DNA of 64,000 bases from Streptomyces melanogenes (GTDB lineage: Bacteria > Actinomycetota > Actinomycetes > Streptomycetales > Streptomycetaceae). Position 1 is the first letter of the stretch, and the number at the start of each line of letters is the position of its first letter. A program made the translations under genes and the position numbers. The stretch spans positions 277,029 through 341,028 of the forward strand of contig NZ_BMTS01000010.1 of the NCBI RefSeq assembly GCF_014649795.1, written 5' to 3'. Positions 16,512-24,788 of the stretch are shown piece after piece. Under the pieces are notes generated by a model. The model made no database searches, was not told the DNA's origin, and saw only the letters and a list, made by a program, of their open reading frames with translations.

Positions 16512-17144
16512 ATGCACGGCCCGTCCGCCCGCTACGTCCTGCCCGAGTTCTCCGAGCGCACCGCGACCGGGGTCCGCACCCTCGATCCGTACTCCAAGCT
16601 CCTGGAGGAGCGGATCGTCTTCCTCGGCACCCCCGTCGACGACACCGCGGCCAACGACGTGATGGCGCAGTTCATGCACCTGGAGCACGCCGACCCGGAC
16701 CGCGACATCTCGCTGTACATCAACTCCCCCGGCGGCTCGCTCACCGCGATGACGGCGATCTACGACACGATGCGGTTCGTCACCTGCGACGTGGAGACGG
16801 TGTGCATGGGCCAGGCCGCCTCGGCCGCGGCCGTGCTGCTGGCGGCGGGCACCCCGGGCAAGCGGCTCGCGCTGCCCGGCGCGCGGATCCTGATCCATCA
16901 GCCCGGGGTCGACGAACCCATCCAGGGCCAGCCGTCCGACCTGGAGATCTACGCCGCCGAACTCCAGCGCGGGCGCGAGCTGTTGACCGAGCTGCTGGCC
17001 CGGCACACCGGCAAGTCCGTCGAGCGGATCGGCGCCGACATCGAGCGGGACACCATCCTCGACGCCACCGCCGCCGCCGAGTACGGGCTGGTCGACCACG
17101 TCGTGACCAGCCGCAAGAACTCGGCCCCGGCGCAAGGGAGGTAG
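16512..17144 (+). CDS. ClpP-family serine protease (lone, ClpP5-like)
   Basis: This is a 210-residue ClpP subunit. The catalytic triad is intact: Ser104 in GQAASAA, His129 in ILIHQP and Asp180 in IERDT. The chain also has SLYINSPGGS. Streptomyces have several ClpP proteins, usually in pairs; this one has no second clpP beside it, and I recall the equivalent S. coelicolor locus being called clpP5. It follows GAAGGAGGT. A small gene starts 4 bases after its stop, and a Phd-type antitoxin is divergent. Confidence 0.92.
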   Translation: MHGPSARYVLPEFSERTATGVRTLDPYSKLLEERIVFLGTPVDDTAANDVMAQFMHLEHADPDRDISLYINSPGGSLTAMTAIYDTMRFVTCDVETVCMGQAASAAAVLLAAGTPGKRLALPGARILIHQPGVDEPIQGQPSDLEIYAAELQRGRELLTELLARHTGKSVERIGADIERDTILDATAAAEYGLVDHVVTSRKNSAPAQGR

Positions 17145-17148
17145 CGCC

Positions 17149-17457
17149 GTGCTGCCCGAACTGCCGCCGCTGCCCGCGCTGACGCGCGCCGAGGGCGAGT
17201 TCATCGACGCCTACCTCGACGCGCTCGACAAGCTGGGCCGGATCAACCCCGCCCGGCACCGCGACACCTACGGCGCGCTGCGGGCCGCACAGGCGCTCGT
17301 CGGGCGGGCCGTGGAGCTGCGGGACGCGCTGACGACCATGCATCTGCGCGGCGAGAGCGAGCTGCACTCCGAGACGCTGGCGCGGGCGCTGCGGACCCTC
17401 GACGGGGAGCGCCGGGCGGGTCGGGTGACGGTGCCGCCGCCGTCATCGGCGAGTTGA
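17149..17457 (+). CDS. small conserved protein downstream of clpP, function unknown
   Basis: This is a 102-residue, largely helical, charged protein. It starts at GTG 17149, four bases after the clpP stop, with GGGAGGT at the end of clpP as ribosome site, so translation is probably coupled. I do not recognise a domain. The pattern of alternating Leu/Ala with Arg/Glu over residues 10-90 suggests a helical bundle. A role linked to the ClpP is suggested only by position. Confidence 0.7.
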   Translation: MLPELPPLPALTRAEGEFIDAYLDALDKLGRINPARHRDTYGALRAAQALVGRAVELRDALTTMHLRGESELHSETLARALRTLDGERRAGRVTVPPPSSAS

Positions 17458-17762
17458 CGCCACGGCGTCCGTCCGCCCCCGCGCGGATACGAGTCGGCGT
17501 CGCTCGTTCGCACCATCCGATGGTCCGAACGACGTACCGCAGATGTTGCTCCGAATGCGCAGACACCGTGCGGAATGAATCGTTCCAGCGCAGGTGCGAC
17601 GCAGGTCGGACACGCCGTCAAAGGCGTTGAAACATCGATGTACACCCGAACGGGTCAGTCGTGAGGAGCCTCACAAAACGCCGTTTCGGCTCGGAAATCC
17701 GACACTCCGTGGGTCAAGATCCCTTCCGACGACAAGCCCCCGCCACCGCGGCGGGGCGGTCC
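17458..17762. other. gene-free stretch upstream of the riboswitch
   Basis: No convincing ORF is present. The only structure I see is a short inverted repeat, gtgagg-ag-cctcac, at 17661-17674, about 100 bases before the riboswitch, which could be an operator of its promoter. I could not assign a clear -10/-35 pair. Confidence 0.5.
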
Positions 17763-17944
17763 GGGCGGACGCCGAGTCCTGCCGCCGTACCCGGATGACT
17801 GGTCGACTGAGTGGATCGGCAGGAGTGGAGGACCCAAGCAGTGCGGGCCCACCGGGAGACCGGGAGGCCCTTGGGGTGAAGCCGCGTGAGCGGCCGGGCA
17901 TCTTCGCCAGTCCGAACCCGACAGGTCATCCTTCGCAGGCGGTT
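17763..17944 (+). promoter_or_regulatory. c-di-AMP riboswitch (ydaO-yuaA class)
   Basis: The leader matches the ydaO-yuaA consensus along its length: GCCGAGTCCTGCCG near 17771, GGAGTGGAGGACCCA near 17824, TTGGGGTGAA at 17872-17881, GGGCATCTTCG near 17895, GAACCCGACAGGTCAT near 17914 and CGCAGGCGG at its end. It ends 16 bases before the cell-wall hydrolase start. In actinomycetes this class binds cyclic di-AMP and turns off genes for cell-wall hydrolases such as NlpC/P60 and Rpf proteins. Confidence 0.93.
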
Positions 17945-17960
17945 TGACGAAGGGTTGCGC

Positions 17961-18434
17961 ATGACTGCGCAGAATCATGTCCCGTCCCTGCTGACCCGTG
18001 TCGGCGCGGTCTCCGCCCTCACCCTCGCCGCCGTCGGCGGCACCTTGCTGGCGCCGGGCGCCAGCAGTGAGGCGAGCGCCGCGACACTCGCGACGAAGGC
18101 GCTGAATGTCGCCGCGTCCAAGAAGGGATCGCCTTACAAGTACGGGGCCACCGGCCCGTACCGGTTCGACTGCTCGGGGCTCACCCTCTACTCGTTCAAG
18201 AAGGCGGGCAAGAAGCTGCCCCGCACCACCCAGCAGCAGTACAACAGCACCCGGCACATCTCGTCGTCCTCGCGCCAGCGCGGCGACCTGGTGTTCTTCC
18301 ACTCCGGCTCGAACGTCTACCACGTGGGGATCTACGCCGGGGAAGGCAAGATCTGGCACTCCCCCAAGACGGGGTCCGTGGTCCGGCTGGAGAAGATCTG
18401 GTCGAAGAGCGTCTGGTACGGACGCGTGCGCTGA
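17961..18434 (+). CDS. secreted NlpC/P60 cell-wall hydrolase
   Basis: This 157-residue precursor has a Sec signal peptide (cleavage near residue 40, ASA|AT) followed by a single NlpC/P60 domain. The catalytic triad is Cys71 (FDCSGLT), His121 (YHVGIYAG) and His133 (IWHSP). Such enzymes cut peptide crosslinks of peptidoglycan during growth, germination or sporulation. ATG 17961 follows ACGAAGGG. It is directly controlled by the ydaO riboswitch at 17763-17944, so its expression should fall when c-di-AMP is high. A terminator follows at 18453. Confidence 0.94.
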   Translation: MTAQNHVPSLLTRVGAVSALTLAAVGGTLLAPGASSEASAATLATKALNVAASKKGSPYKYGATGPYRFDCSGLTLYSFKKAGKKLPRTTQQQYNSTRHISSSSRQRGDLVFFHSGSNVYHVGIYAGEGKIWHSPKTGSVVRLEKIWSKSVWYGRVR

Positions 18435-18452
18435 CGTACGCGGTGCACAGGG

Positions 18453-18482
18453 GCCGGTGACGCGGGCGCCCGCGTCACCGGC
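18453..18482. terminator. palindromic bidirectional terminator
   Basis: A perfect 30-base palindrome (15-bp arms) lies between the convergent NlpC/P60 and ATP-binding protein genes, 18 bases after one stop and 20 before the other. Confidence 0.8.
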
Positions 18483-18502
18483 GCCCCACGAGGGGCGCGT
18501 GC

Positions 18503-18934
18503 TCAGCTCTGGACCGGTGCCGTCCACGGCAGCGCGATCCAGACCGTCTTGCCGCCGTCCGGCGTCGGGGTGACCGACAGCCGCCCCCCGCACTCGGCGG
18601 CCAGCCAGCGGATGATCACCATGCCGCGCCCGTTGTCCTGCTGGACGGCGGCGGGAAGACGTTTCGGCCAGCGGGGATGGCTGTCGGTGACGCCGATGTG
18701 GAGCTGCTCGTCGCGCTCCAGGCGCATGTCCACGGTGAAGGTGGGCGACTGGCCGAAGGTGTGCTGCACGGCGTTGGTCGCGAGTTCGGAGACGATCAGG
18801 CGGATCGTATCGGCGGAGTCGGCGTCCGTCGGAAGACCCCACTCGGTGAGTACGCCGACGACGTGTCTGCGGGCGGCGGAGACCGAGGCGGGATCGCTCG
18901 GCAGAGTGACGGTGGATTCTTGGTGGTCTGCCAT
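18503..18934 (-). CDS. ATP-binding anti-sigma-factor-like protein (HATPase_c)
   Basis: This 143-residue protein is a stand-alone GHKL ATPase domain of the SpoIIAB/RsbW type. It has the N box (VSELATNAVQH) and the G1/G2-like glycine region (NGRGMVIIRWLAAECG). Streptomyces encode dozens of these, often next to DUF5753 regulators and DUF397 proteins, as here. I start at ATG 18934 behind GGAAAGGGA. It is divergent from the DUF5753 regulator across an A/T-richer 242-base region. Partner and target are unknown. Confidence 0.87.
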   Translation of the reverse strand: MADHQESTVTLPSDPASVSAARRHVVGVLTEWGLPTDADSADTIRLIVSELATNAVQHTFGQSPTFTVDMRLERDEQLHIGVTDSHPRWPKRLPAAVQQDNGRGMVIIRWLAAECGGRLSVTPTPDGGKTVWIALPWTAPVQS

Positions 18935-19176
18935 GGCGACGCTGTCCCTTTCCCACCCGGGTCGGCCTGCTGGACGCGTAGCGCGCGGACAAACGCGAGG
19001 ACGGCCCGGACTTGTGCTTCGCGCCAGAGTGCCACTCATCGTGCCGTCGGATGCGCCGATCCACCAAGATGTGCATATATCTGTCGCTCAAAGCGGTGAA
19101 CTCTGCGACGAAGGACCGTATTTGGGCGCCACACTTGCCCATCGCCCGAATCCCGGCCGGGTGGAAGGAGACCGAC

Positions 19177-20034
19177 ATGTGGCACGGGCCCGCGGTACGC
19201 CGCCGCAAACTCGGCGAGGAACTGCGCCGGCTGCGCTGCGCGGCCGCCCTCACGAGCGGCGAGGTCGCCGGACACCTGGGCTGGCACCAGTCCAAGGTGA
19301 GCCGGATCGAGACCGGCCGCAGCGGCGTGAAGCCCGCCGACGTGGCCCGGCTCCTCGAGGTGTACGGCGTGGACGACCCGGGGCTGCGGGCGCTGCTCGA
19401 AGCGCTCGCGGGGGCGGCGGACGGGCGCGGCGGCCAGTGGTGGCAGGCCTACCGCGGGCTGCTGCCGCCGCAGTACCGGGACTTCATCAGCCTGGAGTCA
19501 CAGGCGTCGGCGGCGCGCACCCTGGAGACGTCCGTGGTACCGGGGCTGCTCCAGACGCCCGAGTACGCCCGCGCGGTGACCCGGGCGGCGCTGGGCGGGC
19601 TCGACGCGGCGCGGGTGGACTCCCTGGTGGAGGTGCGCCTGGCGCGCCAGGCGGTGCTGCGGGCCGATCCGCCGCTGGAGCTGAGCGCGGTGGTCGACGA
19701 GGCGGCACTGCACCGCGAGGTGGGCGGGGCGGCCGCGATGCGGCGGCAGTTGGACCATCTCCTGGCGGCGGCCCAGCTGCCGCACGTCCGGCTGCGGGTG
19801 CTGCCTTTCAGCTGCGGTGGCCATATCGGTCTCACCGGGCCTTTCATTATCTTCTCCTTTCCGCACATTTCCGATCTGGACGTTGTGGTTATCGACCACT
19901 TGACGAGTAGCCTCTATCTCGAACGGAGAGAAGACCTTGAGGCGTACAGCGCCGCGTTCCACATGGCCGAGGCGCAGGCCCTCTCGTTCAAGGAATCATT
20001 GAATCTCATCGCCGGGATGACTCACGGCGTGTAA
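19177..20034 (+). CDS. XRE-family regulator with DUF5753 domain
   Basis: This 285-residue protein has an N-terminal Xre helix-turn-helix (LTSGEVAGHLGWHQSKVSRIETGRSG split over residues 28-53) and the DUF5753 ligand-type domain from about residue 95 (QWWQAYRGLLPPQY, VVPGLLQTPEYARAV). It starts at ATG 19177 behind GGAAGGAG. The last 80 codons use more A/T than their neighbours. DUF5753 regulators with a following DUF397 gene form WhiJ/AbaA-like modules that affect development and antibiotic production in Streptomyces. Confidence 0.92.
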   Translation: MWHGPAVRRRKLGEELRRLRCAAALTSGEVAGHLGWHQSKVSRIETGRSGVKPADVARLLEVYGVDDPGLRALLEALAGAADGRGGQWWQAYRGLLPPQYRDFISLESQASAARTLETSVVPGLLQTPEYARAVTRAALGGLDAARVDSLVEVRLARQAVLRADPPLELSAVVDEAALHREVGGAAAMRRQLDHLLAAAQLPHVRLRVLPFSCGGHIGLTGPFIIFSFPHISDLDVVVIDHLTSSLYLERREDLEAYSAAFHMAEAQALSFKESLNLIAGMTHGV

Positions 20035-20041
20035 GGGAGGC

Positions 20042-20290
20042 ATGATGCCCGCACCCCCCGCGCATGTACCTTCCAGCACTTCACTGAACGGTGCGCAGTG
20101 GCGGCGCAGCAGCCGTAGTACAGGAATGAACAATTGCGTCGAGACCGCATTCCTCGACGCCGGACTGCTCGCCGTCCGTGATTCCAAGCGGACCGCCGGA
20201 CCCGCGCTGCTCTTCGGAGCACGGGCCTGGCGCAGCTTCCTTTCCGGCCTGCCGGTCGAGCTCGACGAGGCGCCCGACAGCAGGAGTTGA
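20042..20290 (+). CDS. DUF397 small protein
   Basis: This 82-residue protein has the DUF397 pattern: a Trp-Arg-x-Ser-Ser start (WRRSSRS), NCVE, VRDSK, then an ending FGARAWRSFL. It starts 7 bases after the DUF5753 gene behind AAGGGAGG; ATG 20042 or 20045 could be used. DUF397 proteins work with the adjacent Xre-type regulator, probably by binding it, and the pair plus the divergent ATPase makes a recurrent three-gene set. Confidence 0.9.
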   Translation: MMPAPPAHVPSSTSLNGAQWRRSSRSTGMNNCVETAFLDAGLLAVRDSKRTAGPALLFGARAWRSFLSGLPVELDEAPDSRS

Positions 20291-20307
20291 GCATTGCGAA
20301 CGGGGGA

Positions 20308-21450
20308 CTAGGCGGTGGGCGCGGTCCGCAGGATCGTGTCCACCGCCCACTGGATCTGATCCTCCGTCAGGTCCGCCCGGGCGGTCAGCCGCAGCCGGGA
20401 GATGCCGTCCGGCACCGACGGCGGCCGGAAGCACCCCACCGCGAGACCCGCGCCCCGGCAGTCGGCCGCCCAGACCACCGCCTGCTCCGGCGAGGGCGCC
20501 CGCACCGACACCACGGCCGCGTCCGGGCGCGCCGCCTGAAGGCCCGCCGCCGTCAGCCGTCCGTGCAGCTCGGCCGCCACGGCCCGGGCCCGGCCCGCCC
20601 GCTCCGGCTCGGCCTCGATCAGCCGCAGCGCCGCCAGCGCGCCGCCCACCGCCGCGGGTGCGAGGCCGGTGTCGAAGATGAACGTACGGGCGGCGTTGAC
20701 CAGGTGCTGAATGACCCGGGCCGGGCCCAGGACCGCGCCACCCTGGCTGCCCAGCGACTTCGACAGGGTGAGGGTGGCCACCACGTCGTCCGCGCCCGCG
20801 AGGCCGGCGGCGTGCAGCCCGCCCCGGCCGCCCTCGCCCAGCACGCCGAGGCCGTGGGCGTCGTCCACCACCAGCGCCGCCCCGAACTCCCGGCAGGCGG
20901 CGGCGAGTTCCGGCAGCGGGGCGGCGTCGCCGTCCACCGAGAAGACCGAGTCGCTCACCGCCAGCGCGGGCCCGCCGTGGGCGTCCAGCGCCTTGCGTAC
21001 AGCCTCCGGGTCGGCGTGCGGGACCACCTCGGTCTGCGCGCGCGAGAGGCGGCACCCGTCGACGATCGAGGCGTGGTTGCCCGCGTCGGAGACGATCAGC
21101 GCGTCCCGCTCGCCGAGGGCGGTCAGGGCTGCGAGGTTGGCCGCGTACCCGGAGGAGAAGACCAGCGCCGCCTCGAACCCGCAGAACCGGGCCAGCGCCT
21201 CCTCCAGCTCGGCGTGGAGCGCGGTGGTGCCGGTGACCAGGCGCGATCCGGTGGATCCGGCGCCCCAGCGCAGCGCCGCGTCGGCGGCGCCCCGGGTGAC
21301 CGCCGGGTGCCGGGTGAGGCCCAGGTAGTCGTTGCTCGCCAGGTCCAGGAGGTCCTGGTCGGCGGCGCGCGGCCGCAGCACCCGTACGAGACCGGCGCGC
21401 TCGCGCCGCTCGGTCGCTCCGTCGATCCAGTCGAATGGCGCTCGGGGCAT
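20308..21450 (-). CDS. bioF: 8-amino-7-oxononanoate synthase
   Basis: BioF joins pimeloyl-ACP or pimeloyl-CoA with alanine in the first ring-building step of biotin synthesis. This 380-residue PLP enzyme of the alpha-oxoamine synthase family has LASNDYLGL (37-45), GSTGSRLVTG, DDAHGLGVLG (196-205) and PLP-binding Lys231 in LSKSLGSQGG. It is divergent from bioBAD. ATG 21450 is preceded by only a weak ribosome site. No bioC or bioH is present in the window. Confidence 0.93.
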   Translation of the reverse strand: MPRAPFDWIDGATERRERAGLVRVLRPRAADQDLLDLASNDYLGLTRHPAVTRGAADAALRWGAGSTGSRLVTGTTALHAELEEALARFCGFEAALVFSSGYAANLAALTALGERDALIVSDAGNHASIVDGCRLSRAQTEVVPHADPEAVRKALDAHGGPALAVSDSVFSVDGDAAPLPELAAACREFGAALVVDDAHGLGVLGEGGRGGLHAAGLAGADDVVATLTLSKSLGSQGGAVLGPARVIQHLVNAARTFIFDTGLAPAAVGGALAALRLIEAEPERAGRARAVAAELHGRLTAAGLQAARPDAAVVSVRAPSPEQAVVWAADCRGAGLAVGCFRPPSVPDGISRLRLTARADLTEDQIQWAVDTILRTAPTA

Positions 21451-21508
21451 GGTGAAGATCCCTTTTGTAGGCAGCGGACAGACCCTATTCCTGGACGGGC
21501 GAGGTCAG

Positions 21509-21528
21509 GGTGTGGCAATACACACACC
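21509..21528. promoter_or_regulatory. candidate operator between bioF and bioB
   Basis: The inverted repeat gtgtg-gcaata-cacac, extendable to ggtgtg/cacacc, sits near the centre of the bioF-bioB intergenic region. It does not look like a BirA or published BioQ site that I can recall. Its position between divergent biotin genes makes a regulatory role likely. Confidence 0.4.
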
Positions 21529-21594
21529 TTCCGGGAGCGCAGTTGTACGATCCCTCCTTGGCTGGAAGCGGGGTCTTGGGCAAGGATCGGCGCC

Positions 21595-22788
21595 ATGGAC
21601 CTGCTGAACACGCTGGTGGACAAGGGGCTGCGGCGCGAGCTGCCGAGCCGTGAAGAGGCGCTCGCCGTACTGGCGACCTCCGACGAGGAACTGCTCGACG
21701 TGGTGGCCGCGGCCGGCAAGGTGCGCCGTCAGTGGTTCGGGCGCCGGGTGAAGCTGAACTACCTGGTGAACCTGAAGTCCGGGCTGTGCCCCGAGGACTG
21801 CTCGTACTGCTCGCAGCGGCTCGGCTCCAAGGCCGAGATCCTCAAGTACACCTGGCTGAAGCCCGACGAGGCGTCCAAGGCGGCCGCCGCGGGCGTCGCG
21901 GGCGGCGCCAAGCGCGTCTGCCTGGTGGCCAGCGGCCGCGGCCCGACCGACCGCGACGTGGACCGCGTCTCGCAGACGATCGAGGCGATCAAGGAGCAGA
22001 ACGAGGGCGTCGAGGTGTGCGCCTGCCTGGGGCTGCTCTCGGACGGCCAGGCCGAGCGGCTGCGCGCGGCGGGCGCCGACGCGTACAACCACAACCTCAA
22101 CACGTCCGAGGGGACGTACGGGGACATCACGACCACGCACACCTACGCCGACCGCGTCGACACCGTGCAGAAGGCGCACTCCGCCGGGCTCTCGGCCTGC
22201 TCCGGGCTGATCGCGGGCATGGGCGAGAGCAACGAGGACCTCGTCGACGTCGTCTACGCGCTGCGCGAGCTCGACCCGGACTCGGTGCCGGTCAACTTCC
22301 TCATCCCGTTCGAGGGCACCCCGCTCGCCAAGGAGTGGAACCTCACCCCGCAGCGCTGTCTGCGCATCCTGGCGATGGTCAGGTTCGTCTGCCCGGACGT
22401 CGAGGTGCGGCTCGCGGGCGGCCGCGAGGTGCATCTGCGCTCGATGCAGCCGCTCGCCCTGCACCTGGTCAACTCGATCTTCCTCGGCGACTACCTCACC
22501 AGTGAGGGCCAGGAGGGCAAGGCCGACCTGGAGATGATCGCGGACGCCGGCTTCGAGGTGGAGGGCGCGGGCACCACCACGCTGCCCCAGCACCGCGCCG
22601 ACGCGCTGGCCGGCGCGGGCTGCGGCTCGCACGCCCAGAGCGGCTGCGGCTCACACGAGGGCGGCGGCTGCGGCCCGTGCGGCTCCGAGAGCGTGCCGGC
22701 CGCCGCGGCCGAGGTCTCCGAGGCGCGCACGGACCTGGTGGCGGTGCGCCGCCGCGGCGCGGGCACGGATCTGGCCCCCAATGCCTGA
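21595..22788 (+). CDS. bioB: biotin synthase with Cys/His-rich C-terminal tail
   Basis: BioB is the radical-SAM enzyme that inserts sulfur into dethiobiotin. The [4Fe-4S] cysteines are Cys65, Cys69 and Cys72 (CPEDCSYC). Cysteines for the sacrificial [2Fe-2S] cluster are in RVCLVASG, CACLGLL and SACSG, with the conserved Arg in EVRLAGGRE. I start at ATG 21595 (397 residues); the open frame to 20287 is not protein-like. From about residue 338 it has a tail of some 60 residues containing four Cys and two His in a Gly-rich setting (GCGSH, then GCGSH, then GCGPC), absent from short bacterial BioB. It overlaps bioA by 8 bases. Confidence 0.95.
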   Translation: MDLLNTLVDKGLRRELPSREEALAVLATSDEELLDVVAAAGKVRRQWFGRRVKLNYLVNLKSGLCPEDCSYCSQRLGSKAEILKYTWLKPDEASKAAAAGVAGGAKRVCLVASGRGPTDRDVDRVSQTIEAIKEQNEGVEVCACLGLLSDGQAERLRAAGADAYNHNLNTSEGTYGDITTTHTYADRVDTVQKAHSAGLSACSGLIAGMGESNEDLVDVVYALRELDPDSVPVNFLIPFEGTPLAKEWNLTPQRCLRILAMVRFVCPDVEVRLAGGREVHLRSMQPLALHLVNSIFLGDYLTSEGQEGKADLEMIADAGFEVEGAGTTTLPQHRADALAGAGCGSHAQSGCGSHEGGGCGPCGSESVPAAAAEVSEARTDLVAVRRRGAGTDLAPNA

Positions 22789-24094
22789 TACGACGCCCGG
22801 TTACGACGTCGCCGAGCTGCGGGCCCTGGACCGGCAGCACGTCTGGCACCCCTACGGCCCGATGCCGGGCCGTCAGGAGCCGCTGGTCGTGGAGTCCGCG
22901 TCCGGGGTCCGGCTGCGGCTCGCCGAGGAGGCCCACGGGCAGCGCGAGCTGGTCGACGGCATGGCGTCCTGGTGGGCGGCGCTGCACGGCTACCGCCACC
23001 CGGTCCTGGACGAGGCCGTGCGCGGCCAGCTGGACCGGATGAGCCATGTGATGTTCGGCGGGCTCACCCACGAGCCCGCCGTGCGCCTGAGCGCCAAGCT
23101 CGTGGAGATCACCCCCGAGCCGCTCCAGCACGTCTTCCTCAGCGACTCCGGCTCGGTGTCGGTCGAGGTCGCCATCAAGATGTGCCTGCAGTACTGGAAG
23201 TCGGTCGGGCAGCCGCGCAAGCAGCGGCTGCTGACCTGGCGCGGCGGCTACCACGGCGACACCTGGCAGCCGATGTCGGTGTGCGACCCGGACGGCGGTA
23301 TGCACTCGCTGTGGTCGGGCCGGCTGCCGGAGCAGGTCTTCGCGGACGCGCCCCCCACGGGGTACGACGCGGAGCCGGACGAGGCCTACGTACGCCATCT
23401 GCGGGAGGTGATCGCCCGCCACGCCGACGAGGTGGCGGCGGTGATCGTCGAGCCGGTGGTGCAGAACGCGGGCGGGATGCGGTTCCACTCCCCCGGCTAT
23501 CTGCGGGTGCTGCGCGAGGCGTGCGACGAGCACGGCGTGCTGCTCGTGTTCGACGAGATCGCCACCGGCTTCGGCCGCACCGGCACGCTCTTCGCCTCCG
23601 AGCACGCCGGCGTCTCGCCCGACGTGCTGTGCGTGGGCAAGGCGCTGACCGGCGGCTACCTCTCGATGGCGGCGACGCTGTGCACTACCGAGGTGGCCGA
23701 GGGCATCTCCTCGGGCGAGGTCCCGGTCCTGGCGCACGGCCCGACGTACATGGGCAATCCGCTGGCCGCGTCCGTCGCCTGCGCCTCGATCGACCTGCTG
23801 CTGTCCCAGGACTGGCAGGGCGGGATCAAGCGCCTGGAGACGGGGATGCGCGACGGTCTGGGCGAACTCGTGGGGACGCCCGGGGTCAAGGACGTCCGCG
23901 TCCTCGGCGCCATCGGCGTCGTCCAGCTCGACCACGACGTCGACATGGCGGCGGCGACCCGGGCGGCGGTCCGCGAGGGCGTGTGGCTGCGCCCGTTCCG
24001 CGACCTCGTCTACACGATGCCGCCGTATGTGACGAACGACGAGGACCTGGCGCGCATCTGCCGTGCCGTGGCCGCCGCTGCTCGGGAGGGCTGA
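22781..24094 (+). CDS. bioA: adenosylmethionine-8-amino-7-oxononanoate aminotransferase
   Basis: BioA makes 7,8-diaminopelargonate using SAM as amino donor. This 437-residue class III aminotransferase has WHPYG and DGMASWWAALHGY near the start, both typical of BioA, and PLP-binding Lys287 in GKALTGGYL. Its ATG overlaps the end of bioB, so translation is coupled, and bioD starts one base after its stop. Confidence 0.95.
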   Translation: MPDTTPGYDVAELRALDRQHVWHPYGPMPGRQEPLVVESASGVRLRLAEEAHGQRELVDGMASWWAALHGYRHPVLDEAVRGQLDRMSHVMFGGLTHEPAVRLSAKLVEITPEPLQHVFLSDSGSVSVEVAIKMCLQYWKSVGQPRKQRLLTWRGGYHGDTWQPMSVCDPDGGMHSLWSGRLPEQVFADAPPTGYDAEPDEAYVRHLREVIARHADEVAAVIVEPVVQNAGGMRFHSPGYLRVLREACDEHGVLLVFDEIATGFGRTGTLFASEHAGVSPDVLCVGKALTGGYLSMAATLCTTEVAEGISSGEVPVLAHGPTYMGNPLAASVACASIDLLLSQDWQGGIKRLETGMRDGLGELVGTPGVKDVRVLGAIGVVQLDHDVDMAAATRAAVREGVWLRPFRDLVYTMPPYVTNDEDLARICRAVAAAAREG

Positions 24095-24095
24095 G

Positions 24096-24788
24096 ATGAC
24101 GGTACTGGTAGTGAGCGGTACGGGGACGGAGATCGGCAAGACGGTCGTCACGGCGGCCGTCGCCGCCCTCGCGCGCGCCGCCGGACGCTCGGTCGCCGTC
24201 CTCAAGCCGGCCCAGACCGGGGTCGCCCCCGGCGAGCACGGCGACGTGGCGGAGGTGCTGCGCCTGGCGGGCGACGACATCACCGGCGCCGAACTCGCCC
24301 GCTTCCCCGAGCCGTTGGCCCCCAACACGGCCGCCCGGCGGGCCGGGATGACGGCCGTGCGCCCCGAGGAGGTCGCCGAGGCGGCCGAGAAGCTGGCCGC
24401 CGAGCACGACCTGGTCCTCGTGGAGGGCGCGGGCGGGCTCCTGGTCCGCCTCGACGACGAGGGCGGCACGCTCGCCGACGTGGCCCGGCTGCTCGGCGCG
24501 CCCGTCCTGGTCGTCACCCCGGCCGGGCTCGGCACGCTGAACATGGCGGCGCTGACCGGCGAGGCGCTGCGGGCCCGGGGCATCGCGTGCGCGGGCGTGG
24601 TCGTGGGCAGCTGGCCGGCCGAGCCGGACCTGGCGTCCCGCTGCAACCTGGCGGACCTGCCGGAGTCCTCGGGCTCCCCGCTGGTCGGCCTGGTGCCGGA
24701 GGGGGCCGGGCAGCTCTCGGGCGCCGACTTCCGTGCGGCGGCGAAGGGTTGGCTCGGTCCGGAGCTCGGCGGCGACTGGAGCCTGTGA
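24096..24788 (+). CDS. bioD: dethiobiotin synthetase
   Basis: BioD closes the ureido ring with CO2 and ATP. This 230-residue protein has the P-loop GTGTEIGKT (8-16), the substrate Lys in LKPAQTG, and VEGAGGLLVRL. ATG 24096 follows GGGAGGG. It completes bioB-bioA-bioD and shares one base with the next gene (TGATG). Confidence 0.95.
   Translation: MTVLVVSGTGTEIGKTVVTAAVAALARAAGRSVAVLKPAQTGVAPGEHGDVAEVLRLAGDDITGAELARFPEPLAPNTAARRAGMTAVRPEEVAEAAEKLAAEHDLVLVEGAGGLLVRLDDEGGTLADVARLLGAPVLVVTPAGLGTLNMAALTGEALRARGIACAGVVVGSWPAEPDLASRCNLADLPESSGSPLVGLVPEGAGQLSGADFRAAAKGWLGPELGGDWSL

Noticed and set aside
20287..21594. N-terminal extension of the bioB reading frame over 436 codons
   Set aside because: It is antisense to bioF and has no protein-like pattern; BioB similarity starts at ATG 21595.
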